DNA of 64,000 nt from Symbiodinium natans. Taxonomy: Eukaryota > Sar > Dinophyceae > Suessiales > Symbiodiniaceae. The notes under the pieces were generated by a model. It was not told where the DNA came from and did no database searches. It saw only the letters and a list, made by a program, of their open reading frames with translations. Position numbers and translations under genes: made by a program. This document shows, piece by piece, positions 22,450-33,471 of this stretch. The number at the start of each line of letters is the position of its first letter. Within the stretch, counting starts at the first letter, position 1. The DNA lies in the NCBI GenBank assembly GCA_905221605.1, contig CAJNDS010002339.1, positions 354,001 through 418,000 of the forward strand, given 5' to 3'.

Positions 22450-23586
22450 GGGATGCAGAACCAGGGCCAGCGCAAAGTCTCCACGCGGTGGGTCTTGGCT
22501 TTGGATGGAGATCAGCTGCGAGGGCATACGGTGGTATGGGTCCGGGATGGAAAGCCCGAGCGTGGCATGTTCATCCTGCGAGCAACGTGCTTTGCTGTTG
22601 CATGTCTCACCGCAGGTCTCTTCGGCTTGACTTTCGCAATGTTTGCCGTACCTGCGTGGCAGGTCATGCTGTGGAGTGGTGCAGTCACGAGGCCTGGCCA
22701 GAAGCAGGATGAAATGAGCGATGTCTTGTCCATACCGACCGATTTCTCAACACAGATGCTGCAGAAGAGCCTTTGGCTAGGGATCATGTGGACGTTACTC
22801 TTGCTGTCTCTCTTCGATGTTGAGACCGTCCCCTTCAACTTTGACAAGCTCTTTGATGAGATTCGGAAGGGTCTTGGAGGGCACTTTGGCCGGCATGGCC
22901 TGTCTACGGCGCTTTTCGAGGAAACCGAGTTCGTTGCGGCTCTCGTGGGCCTTGCGACCGTACTGGCTGGCTGCCTGTCCAGCCTTTCCCTACCTGTGTA
23001 CTCCTACTTCCTTCACGCATGGCGTTGCCGGTGGAGGCAAGAAGATGATCGTCTCCAGTCCGACTTGACGCATGCCCTGCTTGTCGTTGTCCATGGGAAT
23101 TGGCTAGCAACAGACACGTACAAAGGCGCCAGTTTGACAATCGATGCAAGCCAGGCAGCTGACAAAATCAAGAGGGCCCTCGGCATTCGCCCTTCCCGGA
23201 CAGAGGTTGGCATGTCTCTGCTGGTCATGGAAGCATTGATTGACTCTGCATTTGGCAAGGATGATCGGCTGTTGGTGGAAGAGGTGCATGTGCCAAGGCT
23301 TCAGCTCATGGACTTGCTCCAGCATTTTGAGAGAGTGGAGAGAATGGACAAGACCCAGCCAGCATGCATGCCACTCATCTGGAAAGCAAACGAGAGGATC
23401 CAGTCTTGGCAGATCTGTGGCGGTGGCCACATAACGGATCTTGGATACGGGGAACCCCTGACGTCCGGCAAGTTCTTGGCACTTGTCCAGGCTTGGCTGA
23501 AGTCCAGGGTTCCTGAAGTCAAGCTCGTGTTCAGCAAGCCCGTGGCCGAGATTCCGGGAGGGATGTCCTGGATACGAGGCTCTTAA
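22450..23586 (+). CDS. exon 4 of the membrane protein gene
   Basis: Acceptor AG at 22448-22449 (or 22457-22458, nine bases later) joins in phase 0 to exon 3. The exon completes the beta-domain (VSTRWVLALDGDQLRGHTVV), then has three hydrophobic segments (MFILRATCFAVACLTAGLFG; LWLGIMWTLLLLSLFDV; FVAALVGLATVLAGCLSSLS) and a long soluble domain (HALLVVVHGNWLATD, IRPSRTEVGMSLLVMEALID, SWQICGGGHITDLG). The frame stops at 23584, but exon 5 immediately downstream has matching coding character, so the true donor lies a little before the stop. I could not fix it (candidates are around the GTGGCC near 23541 or the CGAGGCTCT at 23577). Confidence 0.6.
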   Translation, partial: GMQNQGQRKVSTRWVLALDGDQLRGHTVVWVRDGKPERGMFILRATCFAVACLTAGLFGLTFAMFAVPAWQVMLWSGAVTRPGQKQDEMSDVLSIPTDFSTQMLQKSLWLGIMWTLLLLSLFDVETVPFNFDKLFDEIRKGLGGHFGRHGLSTALFEETEFVAALVGLATVLAGCLSSLSLPVYSYFLHAWRCRWRQEDDRLQSDLTHALLVVVHGNWLATDTYKGASLTIDASQAADKIKRALGIRPSRTEVGMSLLVMEALIDSAFGKDDRLLVEEVHVPRLQLMDLLQHFERVERMDKTQPACMPLIWKANERIQSWQICGGGHITDLGYGEPLTSGKFLALVQAWLKSRVPEVKLVFSKPVAEIPGGMSWIRGS

Positions 23587-23684
23587 AGTAGTACTTATAT
23601 TGTGTGTTCAAAAGATGTCCTTTTTTTGTTGCCCTCGCATGTGCGCGTGGAAGAGGACCTCATTGAGGAGTCTTTTTAACGCAG

Positions 23685-23890
23685 GGCTTAGATGGCCGAC
23701 CTAGGACAGAAACACGGCTACGTGACCTATTCACCCGCGACACACAGAACCGCCGGCTGAGTAGTGTGATCGAGGACCTGAACAAGGTGATCGGCCTGCT
23801 GACCGAAGGCCTTGAATTCCCTACAGCCCTACAGTCCAACCCTGAAGACGTAACGTTTTTTTTGTTGAATTGCTTGAAATCACTGGGGGA
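23685..23890 (+). CDS. exon 5 of the membrane protein gene
   Basis: After AACGCAG the frame reads GLDGRPRTETRLRDLFTRDT then QNRRLSSVIEDLNKVIGLLT and PEDVTFFLLNCLKSLGE. This is an amphipathic, plausibly helical region without any start codon. A GT donor at 23891 in phase 2 joins to exon 6, giving the codon GAA. It has no homology I recognise. Coding is supported by the residue pattern and the clean in-frame join. Confidence 0.5.
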
Positions 23891-24245
23891 GTACAAGCGG
23901 AGAAGTCGTAACATCTAGCGTCCGCATTGGGGATTTGCAGAAAGAATCGGATCCAACCCCAAAAGCCCTGAATTCTAAACCCAAAGCCTAGAAGCTCCAA
24001 GCGCCAATGAAAACAAGCATGCAAGAAACAACTTTGAAGGGCAGAAACAATCTGATCAACTTGTTTGATAAACTGCCTGGAGACCAGTGACACCAGCATT
24101 TCATTGGGGGGAATGGGATGACTTCAGGGTCGGACTGTAAACCACCCCAAGCCCTAAACCTCCCTAACCCCCCCGAAGCCCCCTAAACCCCCACAAGACC
24201 CCTAATCCCCTGAACCTAAACCTAAACCCCCCCCCCCCCCAATAG
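23891..24245 (+). other. intron 5 with telomere-like C/A tract and C14 run
   Basis: GTACAAGCGG to CCCCAATAG. The last 110 bp are almost pure CCCTAAAC-like sequence ending in a run of about 14 C before AATAG. The tract sits where a pyrimidine tract would be. Confidence 0.5.
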
Positions 24246-24383
24246 ATCGGCAACGCTTGCGCCAACCCTCAAGCGCCAGAATCCAGGCTGCAACCCCGCG
24301 AGACCCGCCGCGCCTCTGCTGAGCTTTCGCCAGCGCTACCAGAATTTGGTGGCTGCCCTGGACACTCCGAAGAACCTTCGAAA
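24246..24383 (+). CDS. exon 6 of the membrane protein gene
   Basis: Frame SATLAPTLKRQNPGCNPARP then LLSFRQRYQNLVAALDTPKN and LRK. No ATG. It is bounded by AATAG and a GT at 24384 in phase 2. The proline/basic segment followed by a helix-like FRQRYQNLVAALD stretch looks coding. The join to exon 7 creates an AAC codon. Confidence 0.45.
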
Positions 24384-24498
24384 GTAGCGTTTTTGTTTGT
24401 GACACATCTTTTTGATCACTATAATCACTATAATAGCCATAGACACACGGCAACTACTACAACCACAAGGACAAGATGCGGTGCTCCCTTCGCCTCAG

Positions 24499-25237
24499 CG
24501 GGCACACGGAGGAAAGCCTGGAAGTGGATGTTGGAGGGAGCCCCGAGAGTCCCGAGAGCCCAGCAGAGAGACCAGCAGAGGGCCCAGCAGAGGGCTTAAA
24601 TTCCTTTTGGTGCGGCTCTGAGGGATACCGGAGCTTGGGCCTGGCAATGGAGAGGGGCGAGCCAGGCGAGCTCCGGGAGCTGCGGAACAGGGAGGGTGAG
24701 ATTGTACATCTTGGCTTCTGGGGTAAGTACTACTGTGGCCAAGCAGATGCAAAGTCCTTCCATGGCAGCTGTGGACCATCGATCGGTCCTCAATGTGAGG
24801 CATGCAGGGCGCTGCAAGCAGATCAAGACAAGGCTTGCATGCCCAAGTGCTTCTATGGACACGATATGCAGCGTGACAACAGCACTGGCGGCACTTGCGA
24901 TGTTTGCAGCAGGGGTCTTCAATCTGCAGAGGATTATGCGAAATTGGTGTGCAGGGAATGCGACCTTGTCTATTGTGCTGAGTGCATCGAGTCCAGGAGT
25001 CAGAAGTCTCAACAGCATGGGGACAGCCCACTTAGCCCACTTTGTCAAGAGGTTCTTGACTGTATGGCTCTTCTGCGGAAGGCAGCAAGCTATGTGGCGT
25101 CTCATCAGCAGGTGATCCTGCTCGACATGCCGCTGGCCAACCGCCTTGCGTCACTGGCGACGAGACAGTCTTCCGATCGGGACGAGTTGCACAAGGGATC
25201 CATCAGGACAGATTCGGACAGAATGTTCTCATTCATT
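24499..25237 (+). CDS. exon 7: Cys-rich zinc-binding region
   Basis: The acceptor CTTCGCCTCAG at 24498 fits the phase of exon 6 (an alternative is an independent gene starting at the ATG at 24476). After a Ser/Pro/Glu linker (GGSPESPESPAERPAEG) come two Cys clusters. The first is YYCGQADAKSFHGSCGPSIG with PQCEAC, of the CGP...GPQCxxC kind. The second is CDVCSRGL...CRECDLVYCAECIE, a ZZ/RING/C1-like arrangement of CxxC pairs. In ciliate, dinoflagellate and animal proteins such motifs sit beside the beta-sandwich domains seen in exon 8, and ubiquitin-related or protein-binding roles are usual there (family knowledge, not shown here). The exon ends DRMFSFI before a clean GTAGGT donor at 25238. 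Confidence 0.65.
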
Positions 25238-25859
25238 GTAGGTTTAGGGATAAGAAGCCTCCACGAAACTTGGTGCGAGCTTCCGGTGCTGTTGAAGCGT
25301 CGATGTGGTTGATTTTCTTGTATTGTGACTACAATGCATGCGTTTTTGAAGTTCAATTGCGACTTGCCAGACATTTAAATGCTCTCAAGATCTAAAACAG
25401 TTTGCCAATCGTATCTTCTGCCATACTCACTCGCTATGCCCACTGCTGGCTGCTGCCGTTATTCTGCTCTGTAGTTGCTGTGCCGTGCTTGTCCTGCTCG
25501 AACGGTACATTCATTGACACTTCGCTGTTGGCTTGTTCTGTACGACAGTGGCCTTCTGCTCTCTCCGCCAGTTCCTCAACCCTAAACCACAAACCCGAAG
25601 CCGTAACAACCTGCGCCACTCAGGTGAGAATTGGAAGTACTGCGCTGCAGGGTTCATTGAGTTTATTGTTGGTGAGGGGTCGGCGAGCCTCTGCTTGTCG
25701 AGATTATGCCAGGGCTGCTCGTTTTGAAGTGTGATGCTTGCGACGGCTTGAGACACGCCTAAACCCCTAAAGTTCCAAAGGTTGAAGCTAAACGCCAAAA
25801 CCTAAGCCCCAAGACCTGCGAGGACCATTGCCTGTCACTCTTCCAACCTGCTCCTTCAG
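25238..25859 (+). other. intron 7 (GT-AG) with telomere-like words
   Basis: GTAGGTTTAG to CTCCTTCAG. The phase-0 join is clean. It contains CAACCCTAAACC, CCTAAACCCCTAAAG and CCAAAACCTAAGCCCC in its second half. No embedded exon recognised. Confidence 0.55.
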
Positions 25860-27833
25860 TCTGCGTCGGTCGAGCGCTTGATTGAAGATGCCAGCCCAGA
25901 CCAGCGACTTGAGTTCTTTGAGTACTGCCTTGAGCAAATTTCCTCCGGGGTCACTTGCAATCCGAGTGCCGATGAGAGGCGATGCATAGCATTTCTCAAG
26001 ACCTTTTGGAAGCACAGGGACAAGGTGGAAGAAGCCCTTGCAGATGATCGGTTCCGCCAGTTGCTTCAGAGAGCTGCTCAGATGGACAAGCTGCTGGAGC
26101 ACCTTCTGCCATTCATGTGCCTAAACGGAGCAAACCCCGAGAATGCACAGAATGCACTGCTCAAACCTTTCCTTGGAAAGAAGGATGAGCTGGAGTCCCT
26201 GACGGATGACATTCAGTATTGGTATGAGAGCCAGGTGATGAAAAAGAGGCTTTGTGTCGTGTCGTCCGGCCATCCCTACGAAAGACCAATGAATGAGACA
26301 GTCTTCATACCACAAGCGACGGGGCTAGCAGTCATCTTCGCCTCTGCGAGCGGCACCTTGAACAACCAGAGCTCTCTGACGATTGAGCCGACTGCGGTCA
26401 AGGACGGTGCGGTTGCTTTTTTCGCACCTCCAAAAGCACCTCTTTTGGGAACCCCGTATAGTACCTCCTATCCACCTCTACCACCTCTACCCGCACCCGC
26501 TGTGCCCGCTGCACTGGGTGCGCCCACCTTTGTTCCATCCCCGACTGCACCCGGGCCGCCCGGGCAGTCCAGGCCTTCCAGGCCTCCGAAAGCCAGCAAG
26601 GATGCGCGCACGTTTGCTGGTTCACCTGGTTCCGATGCCTGGACTGCATGCGACTTTCCAGGAGCGAACGTGCTGGACTTCTCTTTCCGAACCGATGCGG
26701 CAGGCTCGGCCAAGGAGCGCCGCGGTTTCAGCGCCGCGGTTGTGCCGCTGGAAGAGATTCAAGATGCTGAGCGGAAGGCTTTGAGCCAGGAGCTTTCATC
26801 CAACATGGCCATGATCATGGAGATGTTGAAGACCCTGGAGGACAACAGGAAGAAGCAGGCTATGCTGCTAGATGTCCTGCTGTCCTTCATGAAGACCTGC
26901 GCTGCCTTCGGTGAGAACCAGCGGGCTGCGGAGTTCCTGCACGTGGTGTTGAGGGCTCTGGCGCGCTCGCCGTGGATGCGTCTGGGTTCCATGGAAAGGG
27001 TTCTTGGCCTCCCTTTTCAGTCGCTCGTGGCCCTGGTGCAGAAGGCAGGCCAGGACGGCCAGGATTCGGAGCAGAAAGTCTTCCAGGCATGGTTGGAGGA
27101 AATTCAAGCGACTGTGGCCGCCTACATCCGGAGACAGGAGTCAGAGGATTACTGGGCCAAAACGGACGCGTTCTATCAGAGCACGGACGAATATGCGATG
27201 TCTTTGGCACTGCCGATCCTGGCAGAGGCCGGCCCTTGTTTGGAAGCCGTGCGCTTGCAGCTCTTGCAGGCATACTGCGCAAGTCTGACGAAACTGCAGC
27301 AGCAGCTGATGACGGACATGGAGAAGCAGGCGCTGATCCAAGCCTGCATGCGATATCATGCGTGCAAGGAGTTGTCCTTGCTGGTTGAAAGCAAAGCGCT
27401 TCCGCTAGGAGTACAGCTTCTCCAGAGCTGCCACCCATACGATGTCCGGGCTCATGGCTTTGAGGCCAAGGTCCACGTGGAAGGAGCTTCTGAGCTGGCG
27501 GTGGCCTTTGCTTCCTTGGGTTCCTGTGACATGGGTCGAGCTTTGCCGGGCGCGGCCATCTCGGTGCAAGGGCCGCAAGGGACAGTCCAAGGGACCATCC
27601 AAGGAGTCCAAGGCGATGGCCGCGATATGCAAAGAGTACCTGGAGCGGATGCGACGGTCAGTTTCACCACCGCTCCTCAGAGTTTCTATGTTGGAGCGAG
27701 TCTACCGACGGATCAGAATGCGCGGTGGGGCTTCCTTGCCTTAATTGGAGACAGTGGCAAGGTCAGCTTCGACAAGCTGGCCGAGGAAGCCCGGAAGATT
27801 GCAAATTCGCCAGTGATGGACATGCTGTTCAAG
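25860..27833 (+). CDS. exon 8: two ZZEF1/HECTD4-type beta-sandwich domains and helical core
   Basis: The frame opens SASVERLIEDASPDQRLEFF, continues with helices, then a first domain marked SSGHPYERPMNETVFIPQAT and GLAVIFASASGTLN (about 26266-26380). This matches the S-HPY-x-N...V-IPGA-xLxVxFD pattern known from ZZEF1, HECTD4 and many protist proteins (from memory). A Pro-rich linker (YPPLPPLPAPAVPAA) and a long helical region follow. The second domain starts SCHPYDVRAHGFEAKVHVEG (about 27430) and ends with PQSFYVGASLPTDQNARWGF (about 27673-27735). Within it a QGPQGTVQGTIQGVQG stretch looks like a slipped insertion. The frame stops at 27849, but an in-frame GA-AG intron links it to exon 9. 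Confidence 0.7.
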
Positions 27834-27962
27834 GAAGCCTTGGAAGCCTAGCCCTAAACCAAAGTAAACCTAATAAACCTTAAACCCGACATAAAAACCC
27901 TCATCTCTGAGCCTTAGCCCTAAAAACCCTAAAATTCCGCTAACCCCAAGATGTTCTTGCAG
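27834..27962 (+). other. intron 8, GA-AG with direct repeats at both boundaries
   Basis: Exon 8 ends ...AAG before GAAGCCTTGGA, and exon 9 begins after CAG with GAAGCCTCGGA. Twelve of thirteen bases (AGGAAGCCTyGGA) are shared by the two splice junctions. The join is phase 0. The 129-bp intron is mostly CCCTAAACC-like sequence on the coding strand. GA donors are known in dinoflagellates. Confidence 0.55.
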
Positions 27963-28442
27963 GAAGCCTCGGAGTCGGAGAGAGGCGTGTACCATTCTTG
28001 TGGGTGTCTGAATACGCTCACATGGAAGATCACGCAGCACCTGGGAAGCCCCGACACCTTTTCGGAGAGGAACCCGGGCCAGTGTGAGGAGGCATGCCGA
28101 AAGCTCCTGGAGACGGTGTCTTCGCTGTCTTGTCTGGATGATCAGTTCTATAGAGACTGTGATAAATGGTTTCAGCCATGGATAGACAAGCACCCAAGAT
28201 TGGCAGAATTTGCAAAGCAACTGCCGGAAAGCGTGAGAAGAAAGAACTGTAAAGAAAGCATGTTCTTTTGTGTGAATGATTCGGGTGCAGCAGTCAATCA
28301 TTCTCACCACTTGAGCGATCGATTCTTCTTCTGTGGACAGGAGATCAGTAAGGGACGTTGCTCCTCGGACATGCAGTGCAGCTCGTGTGCACGCTTCCAA
28401 GCAAGTACACTGGCTGCTTACATGAAGCATGTACAGGATTAG
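27963..28442 (+). CDS. exon 9: C-terminal Cys-rich segment
   Basis: Continues EASESERGVYHSCGC through a helical, Cys-containing region (GQCEEACRKLLETVSSLSCL) to FFFCGQEISKGRCSSDMQCS then SCARFQ. This repeats the CGQ...G-C...QCxxC layout of the first Cys cluster in exon 7. The stop codon is at 28440. The repeat of the exon 7 motif is the main reason to place exons 7-9 in one gene. Total predicted product is about 2,370 residues. Confidence 0.6.
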   Translation, partial: EASESERGVYHSCGCLNTLTWKITQHLGSPDTFSERNPGQCEEACRKLLETVSSLSCLDDQFYRDCDKWFQPWIDKHPRLAEFAKQLPESVRRKNCKESMFFCVNDSGAAVNHSHHLSDRFFFCGQEISKGRCSSDMQCSSCARFQASTLAAYMKHVQD

Positions 28443-31420
28443 CATAGCATAGCCATATTTCACCAGTGCCAAAGGCACTAGCCGGCATGTCGCTTGTATC
28501 TGCGGTTGTGCGGGCTATGGCTGCGGCACATGAAGCTGAATGGAGGAGAGCTGCACAATCTATACACCCGCAAGCGTGCCTGCCGCAGCATTGTGAATTG
28601 TGCAATTCTGGCATTTTAAGTGAACGGAAGAAGCTGCGCACAGTTCCCTCAAAAGATTCTTCAAATTCGAGTCTAGCCGCGCCTAGCCGCGCCTTTCTTG
28701 CAAAGCGTGTCAAAGACTGACGCGTGCAAGTGTTTCAAGTCCGTGCAGATCGCATCTTCGAACCCTGCGCGTAATGCAAGATGCGCATACTGGCCCCCTC
28801 CCACCACAGATTCCCTAAACTCCCAAGCCACTGAAACCGTAAGCAGCATGAGTCTTTTAAGGGCGCAGTTGGTACAGCGCTGGGAGGAAGTTCATCTTGT
28901 CACCAGAGAGGGCCACAAGTTCGAAAAGCTTGCGCACCATCAACTTCGAGATGGCTTGTGCTCTAACTGGGATTGTCTGTATTGGAAGAGCCGTTGACAC
29001 AAGCTTGTCATTACCAACTAAATCAGAAAAATAGACTTGACGATTAGCCTCGCGCTCATCACCCTCCTCTACATCCTCACGGCATGCGCTGGGATCGGTT
29101 ATACGGGCACTCACCAGCTATGACACACAGATATGGTTGGTACGACAAGGAAAGCTGATCGGTCAGAATTATAGGCCACCTGAGATACACGACTTTCAAC
29201 GTAAAGGCAATAATTGAGGCAACAAAACGCTCCACATATTTCTGGGCAGATGGCAGGCAGACGAAACAGCCGCACCTTCCAGAGATCTCCAGGCTCCAGA
29301 AATGATGTGGGACAGCGTTGAAGAAGTGACCCCGCGACTGCGCAACTACACTACGAAGCAGAATGTGCAAATAGCTGCCGGGGGTATCAGCATCGACTTC
29401 CGACAAGGAATCCCGCAAGTGTTTCCACGACTTGACCCCATCTAGGTTCGACTCGGCTGCGCACTGCAGCTTGCACCACCGGAACCCTTTTGATGAGGTT
29501 GCAAGAGCAAGCTACTGTTGGACACGTCGACAAGCAGCAAAAGTTCACGAGATTGGAATTCGGGAGGATGAGGACGACCGTGCTAAGGAAGGAATTCAAG
29601 GGGAAGCTAGAGAAAAGGTTGGCGCTGCTGTTTTCAGGAGCTGGAAACCCGAGTCCCGTAGCTAGCAGCTCGCATGTGGTTACTTCTCCTGAAAGGAAAC
29701 TCCCTAGATGAGGCAAGCTCCCGGTTCTTTGCAAGATCTACTTTGAAGTTTTGTTTTATAGAGATTGCTCAAAGATTCGCCCATGATGTTAGAGGCCTTG
29801 CGAAGCACCTGTGCAAGCGATGCCTTGCCATGACGAAGCACAAGGTCACCAGCGTGCAAAACCGAAGCCACCACTCCCATGTCTGTCTACTGCCTCAGCA
29901 CGATTTGATGCAAGTGATGCAAGCAAGGGGTGCGACAAACCCAATGGCGGCCACTCGGCCAGTGGGTATGTCCATGCGTTGCAGTGCCAAGTGAAACCAA
30001 CAAAGCTGGCCAGACAGCTTTATGTGAACAATTTCTGAGACTTGCGGAACCGTCGCAGCATCACAGCACCACCGTGGAAATCGCCCTGAGAAGGAATTCT
30101 GGCATGGAAAATGTCGTAGCAGCGCGCTGGCCAAGAAAGGAGTCCATATATGGGACCTCCGAACCCACGCCGCGCCACTTGGGCCAACGTAGTGCTCGTG
30201 CTCGATGCGTCACCTTCAGGGAGTCCTTACGGGTTCCGGCAACGTGTTCATGTGCTGGACAAGAATGGACGGCGCTTATAAGGCAGTGAGCGGAGCCCCA
30301 GGAGCCCCCCAAACACCCCCCACGCGGGCACAGTTTGCCCCAGGAGAGCTAGGCGCCCAGGGGGCCCAGGGGACCTTGTGAACCGAAGCAACAATGCCAG
30401 TGGCAGCAAAGTACACGGTATGGTCCACCAGAATTACCCCAAAAAAAATTCAGACAAAACCGATCGATATGTGTTGTAAGTGCCGAAGCGCAGCGCGTGT
30501 TCAACGGCAGGGCCTCGAGCCGAAGCCCCCCCCTCCCCCCCCCCCCCATACCGCGCCCCCTTATGGACGTCTGTGAGTTGTGTTACGTGTGACTTTTGTA
30601 ACTTTTTTTTGAAGTAGAGAGTTCTATTAATACTCAGTTCATACTCAGATTCATTACTCATTACATGCATATTACTCGACCTCCGCGAGCTCGGCAAAAA
30701 CTTTGCGCGGGATGCCTGGTCTTGACGCCCTGCAATCCTTCACCTGGCGCGCGAGAGCAGTAGTGGTACAGAATTGCCTCCTTCCCGCCAGCGAAACATG
30801 ATCCAAAGGCTCAAGGAGAATATGTCCATCCTCCTGAAGCGGAGGCCAGATTCCTGAAACCCGATTCCTGAGGCGCCTTTGCTCGCACTTGCTCGCCCGC
30901 GGCAGGAAAAGCTGAATCATGGCCGAATCCATGTCACCAATCTTTCAACACAAGGATGACGGAAGAAACTCTTCCAGGGCCCAGGCTCAATGCGCAACAC
31001 CTTGCAAATCGCCAAACGCATGGTGGAGCATACCTCCTCAGCCGAAAAGAACTCGGAAGGCCGCTTCTCTGCAAAGTGCACCTGCAAGCGCGCGTATCAG
31101 GAGGTAGCATGGATTGCGGAAATGCCGATCGAACCGCCAGTAGGTGGTTACACAACGCCTCTGGCGTCTTGAGCAAGATTTTCTGATGTTCGCGACACTC
31201 ATTGAGCTCAGGCAGCTCAGGCCCACCCTTTGCTTGAGAGCACACACACAGACATTGCTGGACAGGCATGGTTCGGTATGATCTCACCCGCAGCGCAGCC
31301 CGCAAGCCAGGAGATGTCCTGGCTGCCAACTTTGCTTTGGAAGGACCGCTTTCTTTGAACTTGCCCTCGGCATCCCGCTTCTTGCCCTGGCGCTTGTCCC
31401 CTTGTCCCCTTGCCATGCAT
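28443..31420. other. no gene recognised
   Basis: Many short ORFs in all frames, none with a motif. The stretch 29490-29711 encodes a basic peptide (KEFKGKLEKRLALLFSGAG) that could be an exon but lacks support. A long C tract with interruptions lies at about 30525-30548. Confidence 0.45.
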
Positions 31421-31452
31421 ATGAGCTCTTATGAGCTCTTATGAGCTCTTGC
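31418..31452. repeat. 11-bp tandem repeat, three copies
   Basis: ATGAGCTCTT repeated three times with one intervening base. Confidence 0.8.
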
Positions 31453-31454
31453 CG

Positions 31455-32610
31455 GTCTTTCTGAGTCTTTCTGCTTCAGCCTTTGTCCTTCGCCGGGGCT
31501 GCGCACGGCCGCGGTTGCAAATGGAGTTGCAATGGTCGCAAGCCAGCTGGGTGGCCATGACTGCGTTGACACCAACGTCTACGCCACGCTTCGTATCACG
31601 ATTCACGCAGCCTCACGCAGCATGCCCGCGACTATATATAGTCACCGGGTACGTCGCAGGCCTTGGAAGGTGACAGTCGAATGTGCAAGGCATCTGTAGG
31701 TGCGCGGAAGGGTGCGCGCATGAGTGTTCCGGAGTGTGTACGTCAGGGCGGTGCACGCACAGGTCGCCACAACTAAAACAGATAGAAAAACAGCAAATTT
31801 GGTTGCGCGCAAAAAGGCTACTCACACCTACGCATGGCGTCGCGCGCGCACGCCCCGCCTGTCGCTGACGTTCGCGCACACGCACGCGGTCATCGCTTCC
31901 AAGTTGCATGGCCTGCGGAGAACTGGCAGGCTCCGGCTAGTTCCCCATGTTTTTTTCAAACTTCTTCAAAGGCACAGATCAATGGCACGACGCTTCACTG
32001 ATTCATCCTCGCCTCCAAAGCCTCGGCGGGCACGACGGCGGCCTCACCTGCGTGGCGACATGTGTCGGGGGATAGCTGGGCATAGCTGGGCATTGAGTTG
32101 TGACAGGCCCCCGTTCAGCCTCAAAGGAGCAACCAGCGCAGGTTCCGACCGGTTTGCGGCAGCTTGACCCGTGAGGTCCTGAAGCGGAATTTGCTCAAAC
32201 AAAAAAAACCGTTAGAGAACTGCTTGAAATCTACCAGGGTGCTTTGTTGTCTTCATTGACTGCGGCGAGAGGATCCCACTTACGCGCGTTCCGCCGCACA
32301 CATGTGTGCGCACGTGTTGTTCCGTCGCCGCACGCACGTACACGCTTCACCGCGCCTTTCTGCCGCGTCACCGCTCCTTTCTGCCGCGCACAGGCTGGCG
32401 CATAGTTGAGAATCTGCACACCCTGCAGCCTTTGCACATGCAAGCCACGATCTTCAAAACCCCTTCATAGTAGTTCATAGCACTTTTTTGGGAAAGTCTT
32501 TTGAACTTTGATAACCTTAAGACCAAGGCTGATGCCTCTGCAAGCCTCATCTTCGTCGTGGAACGCTTTTCAAAGCGATGCAATGGACACACAGTAGCAC
32601 ACCTTCCATC
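31455..32610. other. no gene recognised
   Basis: No ORF with a recognisable domain. Purine-pyrimidine alternating words (CGCGCGCACG) become frequent toward the right side. Confidence 0.4.
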
Positions 32611-32629
32611 CTCCCCACGCTGCCAGTGC

Positions 32630-33050
32630 CATGCGTGCGTGTGCCCGAGTGTCATGTGTGCCTGATGTGGTCGTGCGTGCGCAAGTCATGTCTGCGTGCC
32701 ACATCCTGCACATGATGCGCGCGTGCTGAAACGTGCATGCATGCGCGTGTGCGTCATGTGTGCATGCGTGCACGAGTCATGTCTGCGCGCGTGCATCATG
32801 TTCGCATGCCGCATCACGTACGCATGAGCGTGCTCACCCTCTCACTCGTGCACACGTTCAGTCCGGTACAAGGCGCGCGCATGCACGTGTGCCCACGAGC
32901 GCAGGAGCGCGCGCCTAAAGGCCGTGTGCATGCATGCACGTGTGCGTCATGCATGCGTGGGCGTGCGTGCGCGAGCCATGTCTGCGTGCGTCATGTTCGC
33001 GTGCCACATCGCGCACACATGAGCGTGTTGATGTCTGAGGGGGGCCTAGC
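32630..33050 (+). repeat. TG/CA-rich dispersed element, two + copies
   Basis: Two adjacent degenerate copies share the blocks GTGTGCATGCATGC, GCGTCATG.GTGCGTGC, CATGTTCGCGTGCCACATC and ATGAGCGTG followed by CTCTCAC. The same block order recurs at 38400-38590 and, inverted, in 33480-33780 and 39200-39320. No coding evidence. Confidence 0.55.
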
Positions 33051-33470
33051 TAGGGGTGTAGTATTTCCGGTTCAGCAGGCGTAAAAGTCCGAGAAAAAAA
33101 ATCCAATAGAAGTATGGTACCGTACTGTATCGGTTCGCGACAGCCATGCCTAATCCTTGAAACAAAATACCAAAAAAAGAAGGAAAGAATGACTGATGCA
33201 TGTGTGAACATGATTGCACATGTCAGTTGCAAGCACGGATCCATGTGTACACACGCACACACAATGGACACTATAGCGCATGCCACGTCTCGCCAATTCC
33301 TAAGTTGTTTTTTTGTTGGCGGCAAAAACGCATAATCATGTCCTCCCATACCAATGTTGGACGGCCAACACCATGCGTGCAGGGGCACGTTACAAAGCAA
33401 TGAGCCGCGCAATTAGTCGTCGCATTTGATTGTTTCACTGCTTGCGCCTTAAATGGGCCGCCTTCGGGCA
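33051..33470. other. no gene recognised
   Basis: Spacer between copies of the TG-rich element. Only short ORFs. Confidence 0.4.
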
Positions 33471-33471
33471 T

